Notes: a model not told the origin generated them from the sequence alone. DNA of 64,000 bases from Arthrobacter tumbae (GCF_016907495.1 NZ_JAFBCC010000001.1:2852001-2916000); one strand, 5' to 3'; shown: positions 8,585 through 17,403, numbered from the stretch's first letter. Numbers and translations are program-made.

Positions 8585-10042
8585 ATGAATTTCCTCGACT
8601 ACGCTCCCGCGCCCGAGTCGGCAGCGATCCTGAACCTGAAGGACGACTACGGTCTCTTCATCAACGGTGAGTTCGTGCCCGGCAACGGCGAGTCCTTCAC
8701 CACCATCTCCCCGGCCACCGAGAAACACATTGCCACCGTGTCCTGCGCCAACGAGCAGGACGTGGACACCGCCGTCGTCGCCGCCCGCCGTGCGTATGAG
8801 AAGACGTGGTCGCGGATGTCCGGTGCCGACCGCGGGAAATACCTCTTCCGTATTGCCCGGCTGGTCCAGGAACGCTCGCGTGAACTGGCCGTCGCCGAGA
8901 GCCTCGACAACGGCAAGCCCATCAAAGAAAGCCGCGACGTCGACATTCCGCTGGTCGCAGCCTGGTTCTTCTACTACGCAGGCTGGGCGGACAAGCTCGA
9001 CTACGCAGGCATGGGCCCCAATCCGCGTTCGCTCGGCGTCGCCGCACAGGTGATCCCGTGGAACTTCCCGCTGCTGATGCTGGCATGGAAGATCGCGCCC
9101 GCGCTCGCCGCCGGGAACACCGTGGTGCTCAAGCCCGCCGAAACCACTCCGCTGACCGCGCTGCTGTTCGCTGAGATCCTGCAGCAGGCTGACCTGCCGG
9201 CCGGCGTCGTCAACATTGTCACCGGCGCAGGTGCTACAGGCTCAGCGCTGGTCAACCACGCGGACGTGAACAAGGTCGCCTTCACCGGTTCGACGGCGGT
9301 GGGCCGGCAGATTGCCCGCTCAACCGCCGGCACGTCCAAGAAGCTCACGCTCGAGCTGGGCGGCAAGGGCGCCAACATCGTGTTCGACGACGCCCCGATT
9401 GACCAGGCCGTCGAGGGCATCGTCAACGGCATCTTTTTCAACCAGGGCCAGGTCTGCTGCGCGGGCTCGCGCCTGTTGGTGCAGGAGTCCATTCATGACG
9501 ACGTTGTGGAACGGCTGAAGGCGCGCCTGTCCACCCTGCGCGTCGGAGACCCGCTGGACAAGAACACCGACGTCGGAGCCATCAACTCCGCGTCCCAGCT
9601 GGGCCGGATGCGCGAGCTGTCCGACATCGGTGAGCAGGAGGGCGCCGAGCGCTGGAGCCCCGCGTGCAACCTGCCGTCGGAGGGCTTCTGGTTCCCGCCG
9701 ACCATCTTCACCAACGTGTCCACCAGCTCCCGGATCGCCCGGGATGAGATCTTCGGCCCCGTGCTGTCGGTGCTGACATTCCGCACGCCTGCCGAGGCGA
9801 TCGCGAAAGCGAACAACACCCCGTACGGCTTGTCCGCGGGTATCTGGACGGACAAGGGCAGCCGCATTCTGGCGGTCGCGGACAAGCTGCGTGCCGGCGT
9901 CGTCTGGGCCAATACCTTCAATAAGTTCGATCCGGCCTCGCCCTTTGGCGGGTACAAGGAATCGGGCTATGGGCGTGAGGGTGGCAAGCAAGGGCTGCAC
10001 GCGTACCTGGCGCCGACTGCTTCCAAGGGAGTTAACCGATGA
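8585..10042 (+). CDS. NAD(P)-dependent aldehyde dehydrogenase
   Basis: 485-residue aldehyde dehydrogenase of normal length. It has the Rossmann-type cofactor domain, the general-base glutamate in LELGGKGANIVF and the catalytic cysteine in NQGQVCCAGSR. The frame is open further upstream into deoC, but ATG at 8585 after AAAGGA is the likely start, ten bases after the deoC stop. Its place behind deoC suggests it oxidises acetaldehyde from deoxyribose breakdown; the substrate is inferred from context. The stop overlaps the next start (ATGA). Confidence 0.93.
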   Translation: MNFLDYAPAPESAAILNLKDDYGLFINGEFVPGNGESFTTISPATEKHIATVSCANEQDVDTAVVAARRAYEKTWSRMSGADRGKYLFRIARLVQERSRELAVAESLDNGKPIKESRDVDIPLVAAWFFYYAGWADKLDYAGMGPNPRSLGVAAQVIPWNFPLLMLAWKIAPALAAGNTVVLKPAETTPLTALLFAEILQQADLPAGVVNIVTGAGATGSALVNHADVNKVAFTGSTAVGRQIARSTAGTSKKLTLELGGKGANIVFDDAPIDQAVEGIVNGIFFNQGQVCCAGSRLLVQESIHDDVVERLKARLSTLRVGDPLDKNTDVGAINSASQLGRMRELSDIGEQEGAERWSPACNLPSEGFWFPPTIFTNVSTSSRIARDEIFGPVLSVLTFRTPAEAIAKANNTPYGLSAGIWTDKGSRILAVADKLRAGVVWANTFNKFDPASPFGGYKESGYGREGGKQGLHAYLAPTASKGVNR

Positions 10043-10920
10043 GCCGTCTGGCCGTTCCCAAGACCTACAAGCTGTATGTCGGCGGGAAATTCATCCGGAG
10101 TGAATCCGGGCGCGTGTACGAGGTTGCCACCACGAAGGGGAGCTTTTCGGTGAGTTCAGTCAACGCCGCGAAGGCTTCCCGGAAGGACGCCCGCGACGCC
10201 GTCGTGGCCGCCCGCGGCGCCGTCAGCGGCTGGTCCGGGACCACCGTCTACAACCGTGGGCAGGTGCTGTACCGGATCGCGGAGATCCTGGACGGGCGCC
10301 GTGCGCAGTTCGCCGAGGAGATCGCAGCGTTCGAGGGCGTCTCGCTCTCCACAGCGACCGCGCAGGTGGACGAAGCGATTGACCTGTGGGTCTGGTACGC
10401 CGGCTGGGCCGATAAGTATGTGCAGGTCGCTGGCAACGGTAACGCCGTCTCCGGTCCGTTCTTCAACCTGTCGGTGCCGGAACCCACGGGCGTGGTGGCG
10501 GTCATCGCACCGCAGGGCGCCGGGGTTCCCGGCTCGTTGCTCGGCTTTGTCCGCGCGGTGGCGCCGATCCTCGTGAGCGGGAACACCGTCGTCGTCATTT
10601 CCAGTGAGAAAGCGCCGCTTGCCGCGCTGAGCCTCGGCGAGGTCTTCGCGACCAGTGACGTGCCGGCCGGCGTCGTCAATATCCTGAGCGGATCGCCGGC
10701 GGAGATTGCTCCGTGGCTGGCCGCGCACGCCGACGTCAACGCACTGGACCTGCTCGGCGCCGGCGAGCTGGAATGGGTGGACCTGCAGATTGCTGCCGCG
10801 GACACCCTGAAGCGCGTGCTTCCTCCGGAACAAGGGCCCGACGCCGGTGCCCCCTCCCTTGAGCGCATCAAATTCTTCACGGAGACCAAGACGGTGTGGC
10901 ACACGAAGGGTCTGCTCTAA
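10039..10920 (+). CDS. Truncated aldehyde dehydrogenase-like protein
   Basis: 293 residues related to the N-terminal cofactor-binding part of aldehyde dehydrogenases. It keeps the tract around LWVWYAGWADK, which matches its upstream neighbour, and the PAGVVNILSG motif. It then diverts to a short unrelated tail (WVDLQIAAADTLKRVL, FFTETKTVWHTKG) with no catalytic Glu or Cys domain. It is translationally coupled to the full-length enzyme through ATGA. The ordered tail and intact frame argue for a maintained short form, perhaps a partner or regulator of the full-length enzyme, and not a recent pseudogene. No enzymatic function should be assumed. Confidence 0.8.
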   Translation: MSRLAVPKTYKLYVGGKFIRSESGRVYEVATTKGSFSVSSVNAAKASRKDARDAVVAARGAVSGWSGTTVYNRGQVLYRIAEILDGRRAQFAEEIAAFEGVSLSTATAQVDEAIDLWVWYAGWADKYVQVAGNGNAVSGPFFNLSVPEPTGVVAVIAPQGAGVPGSLLGFVRAVAPILVSGNTVVVISSEKAPLAALSLGEVFATSDVPAGVVNILSGSPAEIAPWLAAHADVNALDLLGAGELEWVDLQIAAADTLKRVLPPEQGPDAGAPSLERIKFFTETKTVWHTKGLL

Positions 10921-10961
10921 CCCTTTTGGGCCTTTGCGCGGTTCCTCCATTCCGTTACTCT

Positions 10962-11031
10962 GTCCCACTGAATCGCGGTATCCGGTGGGAATGTCTAGAC
11001 ATTCCCACCGAATGGGCGGATTCAGTGGGAC
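10962..11031. repeat. Nested palindromes after the deoC cluster
   Basis: A perfect 28-base palindrome centred on CTAG spans 10983-11010, with arms CGGTGGGAATGTCT and its complement. It lies inside a second inverted repeat, GTCCCACTGAATC (10962-10974) and GATTCAGTGGGAC (11019-11031). A third related piece, GTCCCGCTGAA, follows at 11041. This could fold into one long cruciform or RNA hairpin. It sits after the deoC cluster and upstream of the YCII gene. Confidence 0.75.
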
Positions 11032-11129
11032 GGTGCGGACTGTCCCGCTGAACGCGCGAGTTTGCCGGGATCGCCTCCAGGACGAAGTACGGAGAGCTTC
11101 TTCGCAGCCTTCACGAAAGGACCACCACA

Positions 11130-11483
11130 ATGCCGCAGTTCGCCATCCTCATCTATGCAGACGAGTCCCTCCATGCTGTCGACGCAGCAGAGGCCGAACT
11201 CGAAGAGAACGACCGGCACGCGGAGGATCTTTCAGCGTCAGGCACCATGGCGCTCGCTTATGCCCTGACTCCCCGAGCTGATGCGGTGTCCATCCGACGG
11301 GACAGCACAAGCGGTGGACCGTTTGTCGAAGCCGAACAGCTCGTAGCAGGCTTCTATGTCATAGAGGCTCCCGATCTCGATGCTGCTGTGGCAATCGCCC
11401 GCTTGAATCCAGCGGTCCGCACTGCCACCGGCGGCGTCGAAGTCCGCCCCGTACACAGCGGGGGCATCACCGCGAATAGCTAG
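11130..11483 (+). CDS. YCII/DGPF-domain protein
   Basis: 117-residue small alpha/beta protein of the YCII-related (YciI/DGPF) family, opening with MPQFAILIYADES and containing the GGPFVEAEQLVAGFYVIEA core. These ferredoxin-fold proteins are often encoded near ECF sigma factors or regulators; their chemistry is mostly unknown. AAAGGA lies before the ATG. The gene converges on the TetR gene, the two 3' ends overlapping by four bases. It may belong to the neighbouring TetR unit or stand alone. Confidence 0.85.
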   Translation: MPQFAILIYADESLHAVDAAEAELEENDRHAEDLSASGTMALAYALTPRADAVSIRRDSTSGGPFVEAEQLVAGFYVIEAPDLDAAVAIARLNPAVRTATGGVEVRPVHSGGITANS

Positions 11484-12154
11484 GTGGAGGCTCTGAGCGG
11501 CTCGAGGGCGGACAGGATGAGGTCGAGGCCGAAGATGAACTCCTCCGCCGGGTCGTAGCCGGCAGCGAGGAGCGCCGCGGCGGACTCGTTGAGGTAGGGG
11601 AACTCGCCGGGAGGAAGTTGGGGCAGGTAGACGTCCTCGCCCATGTCCGCGAACTCATCGGCGGTGTCGAACGGCAGGCTGGCTTCCTGCAGTGCGTAAC
11701 CGTAAACAAGGCTGTCGATCAACCAGTTGGCGTGCGTCGCCATCAAGACCGGGAAGCCAGCACCCCGCAGGCAGGCGGTGACCGCTTCGTGGTGGCGGAG
11801 GTTCGCGGGCCCCGGCGATGTCCGGGACTCCATCAGGCCGATCGCCCACGGGTGGCGTGCGAGAACCTCTCGGGCGGATACCGCCCGCCGTCGCATCGCC
11901 GACTGCCAGTCGGTCTGCTCGGGTGGGAGCTCGATCTCCTCGAACACAATGTCGATCATGGCATCCAGCAACTCATCCTTGCTCGCCACGTAGTGGTAGA
12001 GCGACATCGCCCCCGCGCCCAGCGCACCAGCCAGCCGGCGCATGCTCAGTCCGTCGACCCCCTCGCTGTCGGCAAGCCGGACCGCCTCGACCACCACCCG
12101 CTGCTTGCTGAGCCCCGCGCCTGACGCGACCTGACGTTGTTCCTTCGTGGACAC
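11480..12154 (-). CDS. TetR/AcrR family transcriptional regulator
   Basis: 224-residue regulator. The N-terminal helix-turn-helix (about residues 14-60) contains GVDGLSMRRLAGALGAGAMS followed by LYHYVASKDELL, the hallmark of TetR proteins. The C-terminal ligand-binding and dimer domain resembles the TetR_C type. GTG at 12154 is chosen because AGGAG lies just upstream; the longer open frame back to 12181 has no such site. It is divergent from an MDR oxidoreductase, and three GTACNNNGTAC sites lie in the shared promoter, so autoregulation and control of 12279-14952 are likely. The inducer is unknown. Confidence 0.93.
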   Translation of the reverse strand: MSTKEQRQVASGAGLSKQRVVVEAVRLADSEGVDGLSMRRLAGALGAGAMSLYHYVASKDELLDAMIDIVFEEIELPPEQTDWQSAMRRRAVSAREVLARHPWAIGLMESRTSPGPANLRHHEAVTACLRGAGFPVLMATHANWLIDSLVYGYALQEASLPFDTADEFADMGEDVYLPQLPPGEFPYLNESAAALLAAGYDPAEEFIFGLDLILSALEPLRAST

Positions 12155-12183
12155 AGGTCTCCTTTCCAAGAAGCTTGACAATA

Positions 12184-12233
12184 GTACATCGTACGATCAC
12201 TCTATACCGTACAGCGTACAGCGTACGACGTAC
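12184..12233. promoter_or_regulatory. Three GTACNNNGTAC operators (candidate TetR sites)
   Basis: Sites at 12184-12194, 12209-12219 and 12223-12233 (GTACATCGTAC, GTACAGCGTAC, GTACGACGTAC) lie between the divergent tetR and oxidoreductase starts. Two more copies occur before the gene at 14017, which defines a local regulon. Confidence 0.8.
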
Positions 12234-12278
12234 GGTGTCGGGCAGCGAGAGTCGCAGTTCGGACGCGAGGAGGCTTCT

Positions 12279-13334
12279 GTGGGAATCGAACAGCAATCGA
12301 AGGCCGGTGCACCTTTGGTGCCGGGGGCGCATCCGGCCGGGGCGGCGATGATGCGGGCCGCCGTCCAGCGCCGCTACGGCCCGCCCTCAGTGCTCGACGT
12401 GTCCGAGGCCGGGGTGCCGCTGCCCGGCGGAGGCGATGTGCTCGTCCAGGTGGGCGCAGCCTCGGTACATCCCGGCGACTACTTCGTCCTGACCGGTGAA
12501 CCATACATGGTGCGCCTGGTCTTCGGGCTCCGTCGGCCGCGCCACGGCATCCCGGGCATGGACCTCGCCGGCGTGGTGGCAGCGGTCGGGAAGGATGTGA
12601 GCGATCTTTGTCCCGGCGACAAGGTGTTCGGCTGGAGCACGGCTGGGGCGCTCGCTGAGTACGCCTGCGTCCCGGCGAAGAACCTCGTTCCCATGCCTGC
12701 AAACCTGTCGGTGGTGGAGGCGGCTGCGGTACCCACCTCGGCCATGACGGCGTTGCAGGCATTGCGCGACATCGCGCACGTCCAGCCGGGCCAGACCGTG
12801 CTGGTCACGGGCGCGTCGGGCGGCGTGGGCTCCTTCGCCGTACAAATCGCCAAGGCGTTTGGCGCCGAGGTGGCGGGGGTGTGCAGCGCCCGCAACGTCG
12901 ACCTGGTCCGGTCGCTTGGTGCCCACCACGTCATCGACTACACGAGGACCGACTTCACGAGCGCCGATTTGACCCGCACCGGGACGCGCTACGACGTCAT
13001 CCTCGACAACTTGGAAGCCCAACCCCTGGCGGCTGTGCGCCGAGCGCTGACGCCCACCGGCACTCTCATCCCCAACAGCGGACGCGGCGGCCGTTGGATC
13101 GGCCCCCTCGGTCGGATCGTCAAAGCCCGCGTGCTGTCCGGGTTTACCCGTCAGCGCCTGAGGCCTTTCACATCGCTCGGCAAGCGCCAGGACCTGCTCA
13201 CCCTGGCCGATTTGATCACGACCGGCCAGGTCACGCCCGTCATCGACCGCACCCACCCCCTCGAGGAAGCCGCCGACGCCCTCCGCTATGTCGGGGCCGG
13301 CCATACCCGAGGGAAGGTCGTGATCACCGTCTGA
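12279..13334 (+). CDS. MDR-family NAD(P)-dependent oxidoreductase
   Basis: 351-residue medium-chain dehydrogenase/reductase of the quinone oxidoreductase type. A GroES-like N-terminal domain is followed by a Rossmann domain with VLVTGASGGVGSFAVQIAKA, near residue 150. The catalytic zinc ligands of true alcohol dehydrogenases are not apparent, so reduction of quinones or enones is more likely than alcohol oxidation. The GTG at 12279 follows GAGGAGG; the frame is open further upstream across the operators, but that segment looks non-coding. Repression by the divergent TetR protein through the GTACNNNGTAC sites is inferred. Confidence 0.88.
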   Translation: MGIEQQSKAGAPLVPGAHPAGAAMMRAAVQRRYGPPSVLDVSEAGVPLPGGGDVLVQVGAASVHPGDYFVLTGEPYMVRLVFGLRRPRHGIPGMDLAGVVAAVGKDVSDLCPGDKVFGWSTAGALAEYACVPAKNLVPMPANLSVVEAAAVPTSAMTALQALRDIAHVQPGQTVLVTGASGGVGSFAVQIAKAFGAEVAGVCSARNVDLVRSLGAHHVIDYTRTDFTSADLTRTGTRYDVILDNLEAQPLAAVRRALTPTGTLIPNSGRGGRWIGPLGRIVKARVLSGFTRQRLRPFTSLGKRQDLLTLADLITTGQVTPVIDRTHPLEEAADALRYVGAGHTRGKVVITV

Positions 13335-13430
13335 CGACCGGACCGACGAGAACGACCCACCCCGTGCGTATGCGCGCCCAGACCTGCCGCCACTCCGGCG
13401 GACGGACCGCTCCTCCCGAAAGAAAAACCG

Positions 13431-13919
13431 ATGACCATCCGAACGCACACCCCGAAACTGCTCGACAACCCGCCGGTCCCGGTGCAGGCCAAGCTCGCGG
13501 CGGCTTGGGGCACCCTTGCCTTCCTCATCCTCTACATCGACTACTTCCACCTCTACCAGCCCGGCGCCATCGACCAAATCCGGGGTGGCGAAATCTTTAT
13601 ACTCGACATCAGCGGGGGATTGATGTCCATCTTCTTCGTGATCATCCTGATCCCGGGCTCGATGATCATGCTCTCCACCACGCTGCCCGCCCGGGTGAAC
13701 CGCGCCACGAACCTCGTCGTGGCATCGCTGTACACCCCCTTGCTGGTGTTCAACGCGGCTGGGGCGACCTGGGACTACGCCTTCTACTACGCCCTCACCA
13801 TCGGAATCGAGTTGTTGATCGTGGCCTTCATCCTGCGCTCCGCCTGGACCTGGTCACGCATTCCCGCCGTCCCGTCCGGTCCCACGACGACCGACCTTCG
13901 CCAAGAACTTCGACAGTAG
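13431..13919 (+). CDS. Small integral membrane protein, possibly DUF6326-like
   Basis: 162 residues with about four hydrophobic segments (roughly 26-44, 61-82, 93-112, 118-138). A conserved-looking IDYFHLYQPGAID loop and the IFILDISGGLMS stretch recall the DUF6326 group of uncharacterised membrane proteins; this assignment is from memory and tentative. It lies 96 bases after the MDR oxidoreductase on the same strand and is probably co-transcribed under the TetR system. Confidence 0.7.
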   Translation: MTIRTHTPKLLDNPPVPVQAKLAAAWGTLAFLILYIDYFHLYQPGAIDQIRGGEIFILDISGGLMSIFFVIILIPGSMIMLSTTLPARVNRATNLVVASLYTPLLVFNAAGATWDYAFYYALTIGIELLIVAFILRSAWTWSRIPAVPSGPTTTDLRQELRQ

Positions 13920-13944
13920 ATACCCTTCGGGGCTCTGGTTGATT

Positions 13945-13981
13945 AGTACGTTGTACGATACTCTTTCCAGTACAACGTACT
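13945..13981. promoter_or_regulatory. Paired GTACNNNGTAC operators
   Basis: AGTACGTTGTAC (13945-13956) and GTACAACGTACT (13970-13981) form a perfect 12-bp inverted repeat. Each arm is itself a GTACNNNGTAC palindrome. The pair is 36 bases upstream of the DUF4389 gene and matches the three sites next to tetR. Confidence 0.82.
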
Positions 13982-14016
13982 GATCAGCGGTCTCGAGATA
14001 CGAGGACCAACACATC

Positions 14017-14952
14017 ATGAGTACTCAACCCGGCGGATCCACTCCGCAACCCCATGCGCCCATCGACAAAATGAGTCCGGCGCACATGCTCTCAATCATC
14101 GTTGGAGACCTGCTCGGCGCGGGCTCCCTTATTGTCTTCGCCAACTCCGGGCCCGTGCTGGCCGGCCTCTTGATGCTGGTGGCCGGGCTGGCACTCATCA
14201 TCCTCGGGGCGGCCGGGCTGGGCAGCAGAATGAGCGCGGTTCCCGCCATGGCGAGTCTCAATGCAGGGATCCGTCCAGACACAGACTCGAACGCAAGTTA
14301 TCCCGCACGGCTCGAGGGTCAGTTGGACCCCAACCTGACCCGGTGGATGTGGCTCTTCAAGTGGCTGCTGGCCATCCCGCACTACATCGTGCTGGCTTTC
14401 CTGTGGGTTGCCTTCATCGTGGTGACCGTCGCTGCCGGAATCACCATTCTGTTTACGAGCCACTATCCGCCGTCACTGTTCCGCTTCAACGTTGGTGTTA
14501 TGCGTTGGCACTGGCGGGTGGCGTTCTACGCGACCGGGGTCATGGGTACGGATAACTACCCACCCTTCACCCTCGCCCGCACGGGCTATCCGGCCACCTT
14601 CGACGTGGAGCAGCCGGCCAAACTCTCCCGGTGGCAGGTGCTGGTGAAGTCCTGGCTTTTCGCACTGCCGCACCTGATCATCGTCGGCCTGCTTACCGGC
14701 AGCGTCTGGAGTTCCACGGCCGACGGCGGCACTAACGGAATGTCCCTGCTGGGACTTCTGGTTTTCATCACCGCGGTGATCCTGCTGTTCACGGGCGTGT
14801 ACCGGATGGGACTGTTCAACCTGATCATGGGCATCAACCGCTGGATGTACAGGACCATCTCCTACACAGCCCTCATGTCCGACGACTACCCGCCGTTCCG
14901 GCTGGACCAGGGCCCGCAGGAGCCACCTATTCGCACGGCCGTCGCACTGTAG
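14017..14952 (+). CDS. DUF4389 domain membrane protein
   Basis: 311-residue multi-spanning membrane protein with two hydrophobic segments near the N-terminus and two DUF4389-type modules. Each module has a YPA(R/T)(L/F) opening, a helix pair and a Y(P/R)xG or DDYPPF segment; matching signatures are WMWLFKWLLAIPHYIV and WQVLVKSWLFALPHLIIV. Function is unknown; the family is typical of actinobacteria. Paired GTACNNNGTAC operators sit directly upstream, so it is probably a target of the TetR protein. It ends 16 bases from the convergent ABC transporter gene. Confidence 0.88.
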   Translation: MSTQPGGSTPQPHAPIDKMSPAHMLSIIVGDLLGAGSLIVFANSGPVLAGLLMLVAGLALIILGAAGLGSRMSAVPAMASLNAGIRPDTDSNASYPARLEGQLDPNLTRWMWLFKWLLAIPHYIVLAFLWVAFIVVTVAAGITILFTSHYPPSLFRFNVGVMRWHWRVAFYATGVMGTDNYPPFTLARTGYPATFDVEQPAKLSRWQVLVKSWLFALPHLIIVGLLTGSVWSSTADGGTNGMSLLGLLVFITAVILLFTGVYRMGLFNLIMGINRWMYRTISYTALMSDDYPPFRLDQGPQEPPIRTAVAL

Positions 14953-14968
14953 GCCGAGAAGGGAACCT

Positions 14969-15757
14969 CTAGAACGGGTGCAGCAGCCGGTGCACGAACC
15001 GCCGGGTCCGTTCCTCCCTGGGGTTGCGCAGCACAGTCTCGGGCGGGCCGTGCTCAACCACCACGCCGCCGTCCATGAACACCACTTCGGTGGCCACCTC
15101 GCGGGCGAAGGCAAGCTCATGCGTGACGAGAACCATGGTCCAGCCCTCGTCGGCGAGCTCCTTGATCACCGAGAGCACCTCGCCCACCAACTCGGGATCA
15201 AGGGCGGAGGTTGGCTCGTCGAACAGCAGCAGCGTGGGCCGCAGCGCCAACGCACGGACAATGCCCACACGCTGCTGCTGGCCGCCGGACAACTCGTGCG
15301 GGTACTGGTCCTTCTTCTCCGCGAGACCTACGCGGCCCAGCAGCTCCTCGGCGTCGCGGACTGCCTCCGCCTTCGGCCGGCGCTGGACCTGCACCGGGCC
15401 CTCGATCACGTTCTCGAGCACCGTCTTGTGCGGGAAGAGATTGTAGTGCTGGAACACCATGGCGCTCCGGTCCCGCAGCGCCGCGAGCTCCCGCTTGGGC
15501 GCGCCTGCACCGAAGTTGACCACGGGGCCACCGTCAAAGGTGATGCGTCCGGCGTCGGGAATTTCCAGGCCGTTCAGGGAACGCAGCACCGTGGTCTTGC
15601 CGGATCCGGACGGACCGACGAGCGCCACCACGCCGCCTGAGGCGACGGACAGGTCAATCGAGCGCAGCACCTCGTTCTTCCCGAAGGACTTCCGGAGCCC
15701 CTCGACGGTCAACACCGGCCCGGATGAACCCGTGGGTGGCAGATCAGTGCGCGACAT
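14969..15757 (-). CDS. Polar amino-acid ABC transporter ATPase
   Basis: 262-residue ATPase of the GlnQ/HisP type that powers uptake through the adjacent permease. It shows Walker A GPSGSGKT, the LSGGQQQRVGIVRALAL signature and Walker B LLLFDEPTSALDPE, then the switch histidine in LVTHEL. The ATG at 15757 is chosen over a longer open frame because it gives the standard family start and overlaps the permease 3' end by 14 bases, consistent with translational coupling. Confidence 0.95.
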   Translation of the reverse strand: MSRTDLPPTGSSGPVLTVEGLRKSFGKNEVLRSIDLSVASGGVVALVGPSGSGKTTVLRSLNGLEIPDAGRITFDGGPVVNFGAGAPKRELAALRDRSAMVFQHYNLFPHKTVLENVIEGPVQVQRRPKAEAVRDAEELLGRVGLAEKKDQYPHELSGGQQQRVGIVRALALRPTLLLFDEPTSALDPELVGEVLSVIKELADEGWTMVLVTHELAFAREVATEVVFMDGGVVVEHGPPETVLRNPREERTRRFVHRLLHPF

Positions 15758-16409
15758 AGCGGTCCAGCCTCTTCTCGATTCGGGACTGTCCGGCCGAAAG
15801 GACCAGACAGAAAACCCAGTACACGGCCGCGGCCTCAATGTAGAGCAGCATGAATTGCTGGCTGAATGCGGCGATTTCCTGGGCCTGGCGGAACAGCTCG
15901 GTCACCAGAATGAGTGACGCCAGCGAGCTGTCCTTCACCAGCGAAATGAACGTATTCGACAGCGGCGGCACCGACACCCGGGCCGCTTGCGGCAGGATGA
16001 TGCGCCGCAGGGTGAGGGTGCGGGACATGCCGATGGTGTGCCCGGCCTCCCACTGGCCGCGCGGAACGGAGAGGATCGCAGCCCGGATGATCTCGGCAGC
16101 GTAGCCGCCCACGTTGAGGGAGAACGCGATGATGGCGCTCGGCCACGGCGGAATGGTGAGTCCGATCGACGGCAGGCCGTAGAAGATCACGAACAGCTGC
16201 ACCAGCAGGGGAGTACCGCGGATCACGGAGACGTACGCCCGGCCGATCCCGGAAGCGATCCTGTTGCTGCTGAGCCGCATGAGCGCGACCAGCAGCGCCA
16301 GCACGAGCCCCAGGGCCATGGACGCCAGTGACAGGGGAATGGTGCCGGTCAGGCCGCCCTGGATGAGTGGCCAGAGCGAGGTCAGGGCCAGATCCCAGTC
16401 AATGTCCAT
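15744..16409 (-). CDS. Polar amino-acid ABC transporter permease
   Basis: 221-residue membrane subunit of the HisM/GlnP family with about five transmembrane segments. The cytoplasmic EAA-like loop GQWEAGHTIGMSRTLTLRRI contacts the ATPase. Such permeases work as homodimers when only one is encoded, as here. It overlaps the ATPase gene and follows the binding-protein gene after 163 bases. Confidence 0.95.
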   Translation of the reverse strand: MDIDWDLALTSLWPLIQGGLTGTIPLSLASMALGLVLALLVALMRLSSNRIASGIGRAYVSVIRGTPLLVQLFVIFYGLPSIGLTIPPWPSAIIAFSLNVGGYAAEIIRAAILSVPRGQWEAGHTIGMSRTLTLRRIILPQAARVSVPPLSNTFISLVKDSSLASLILVTELFRQAQEIAAFSQQFMLLYIEAAAVYWVFCLVLSAGQSRIEKRLDRYVAH

Positions 16410-16572
16410 AAGTTCCTACGCTATCCCAGAGGCTGATTATGAGTCGGTGCCGTTCACGGCGGCCGTTCCCGGCGAGAAGGTGCCGTTCGCGGCAGAGCAG
16501 TCCGCACACGCAAACGGCGAGCACCGCGGAGGCTGCGTGCCTCCCGACCGGTGCCCGCCGTCGTCGTACTGG

Positions 16573-17403
16573 TTACTCTGCGCTGACGTCTTCGCCGAAG
16601 TACTTCTCGGAGATTTCGGCCAGCGTGCCGTCGGTGCTGAGCTCCTCGAGAGCTGTGTTGACGGCTTCGACCAGGTCATCGCTGCCCTGGCGGAAAGTCA
16701 GCGCGCTGCGGGACTGATCTTCGGTCTCCGCGACGACCTTGATGGCCTCGTTCGGGGTGGACTTCTGGTAGTCGAGGAAGGTCAGCTCGTCGTTGATGGT
16801 GGCGTCAACACGGCCCTGCTCAAGGAGGGTGACCGACTGCGCCCAGCCTTCAACGGCCTCGACCTGCGCGCCGCTTTCCTGCGCCAGTTCGTACCAGTTG
16901 CTGGTCAGCGACTGCGCGGTCGTCTTACCCTCGAGGTCCTCGAAGGAGGCAATTTCGCTGTTGTCAGCGGAGGTCACGATGACGCCGTTGCTGTAGGTGT
17001 ACGGCTCCGAGAAGGCGTAGGCTTCCTCGCGCTCCGGGGTGATGGAGACCTGGTTGGCGATGACGTCGAAGCGCCCGGCCTCCAGGCCGGCGAAGATGGC
17101 GTCCCACTGGGTCTCTTCGAACTCAGCCTCAACGCCGAGCTTCTCCGCGACGGCGCTGATGACCTCGACGTCATACCCGGTCAGCTCGCCCGCGCCGCCC
17201 TCGTGGTAGGTGAACGGCTTGTAGGTGCCCTCGGTGCCGACGGTCAGCACGCCCGACTCCTGGATCTCAGCGAGGGTGGTGCCGCCGGCGGACTCGCTGG
17301 CGCCGCCGGAAGCGGATTCGGTGGAGGCGGAGGAACCGCAACCGGCAACCGCAAGGACGATGGCGGTAGCGGCGCCGAGCAGCGGAAGACGGCGAGAAAT
17401 CAT
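16573..17403 (-). CDS. Amino-acid ABC transporter substrate-binding lipoprotein
   Basis: 276-residue solute-binding protein of family 3. A lipobox (LAVAGC) at about residues 17-22 predicts lipid anchoring, followed by a Ser/Gly/Ala linker. The binding domain starts at GVLTVGTEGTYKPFTYHE and includes DVIANQVSITPER and TTAQSLTSNW, which recall cystine or polar amino-acid binders. It leads the transporter transcript. Ligand specificity cannot be settled from sequence alone. A dyad with TTACGTAA lies about 110 bases upstream of its start. Confidence 0.93.
   Translation of the reverse strand: MISRRLPLLGAATAIVLAVAGCGSSASTESASGGASESAGGTTLAEIQESGVLTVGTEGTYKPFTYHEGGAGELTGYDVEVISAVAEKLGVEAEFEETQWDAIFAGLEAGRFDVIANQVSITPEREEAYAFSEPYTYSNGVIVTSADNSEIASFEDLEGKTTAQSLTSNWYELAQESGAQVEAVEGWAQSVTLLEQGRVDATINDELTFLDYQKSTPNEAIKVVAETEDQSRSALTFRQGSDDLVEAVNTALEELSTDGTLAEISEKYFGEDVSAE

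Noticed and set aside
10039..10920. Pseudogene call for the short aldehyde dehydrogenase
   Set aside because: Intact frame, coupled start and an ordered, distinct C-terminal tail argue for a maintained gene.
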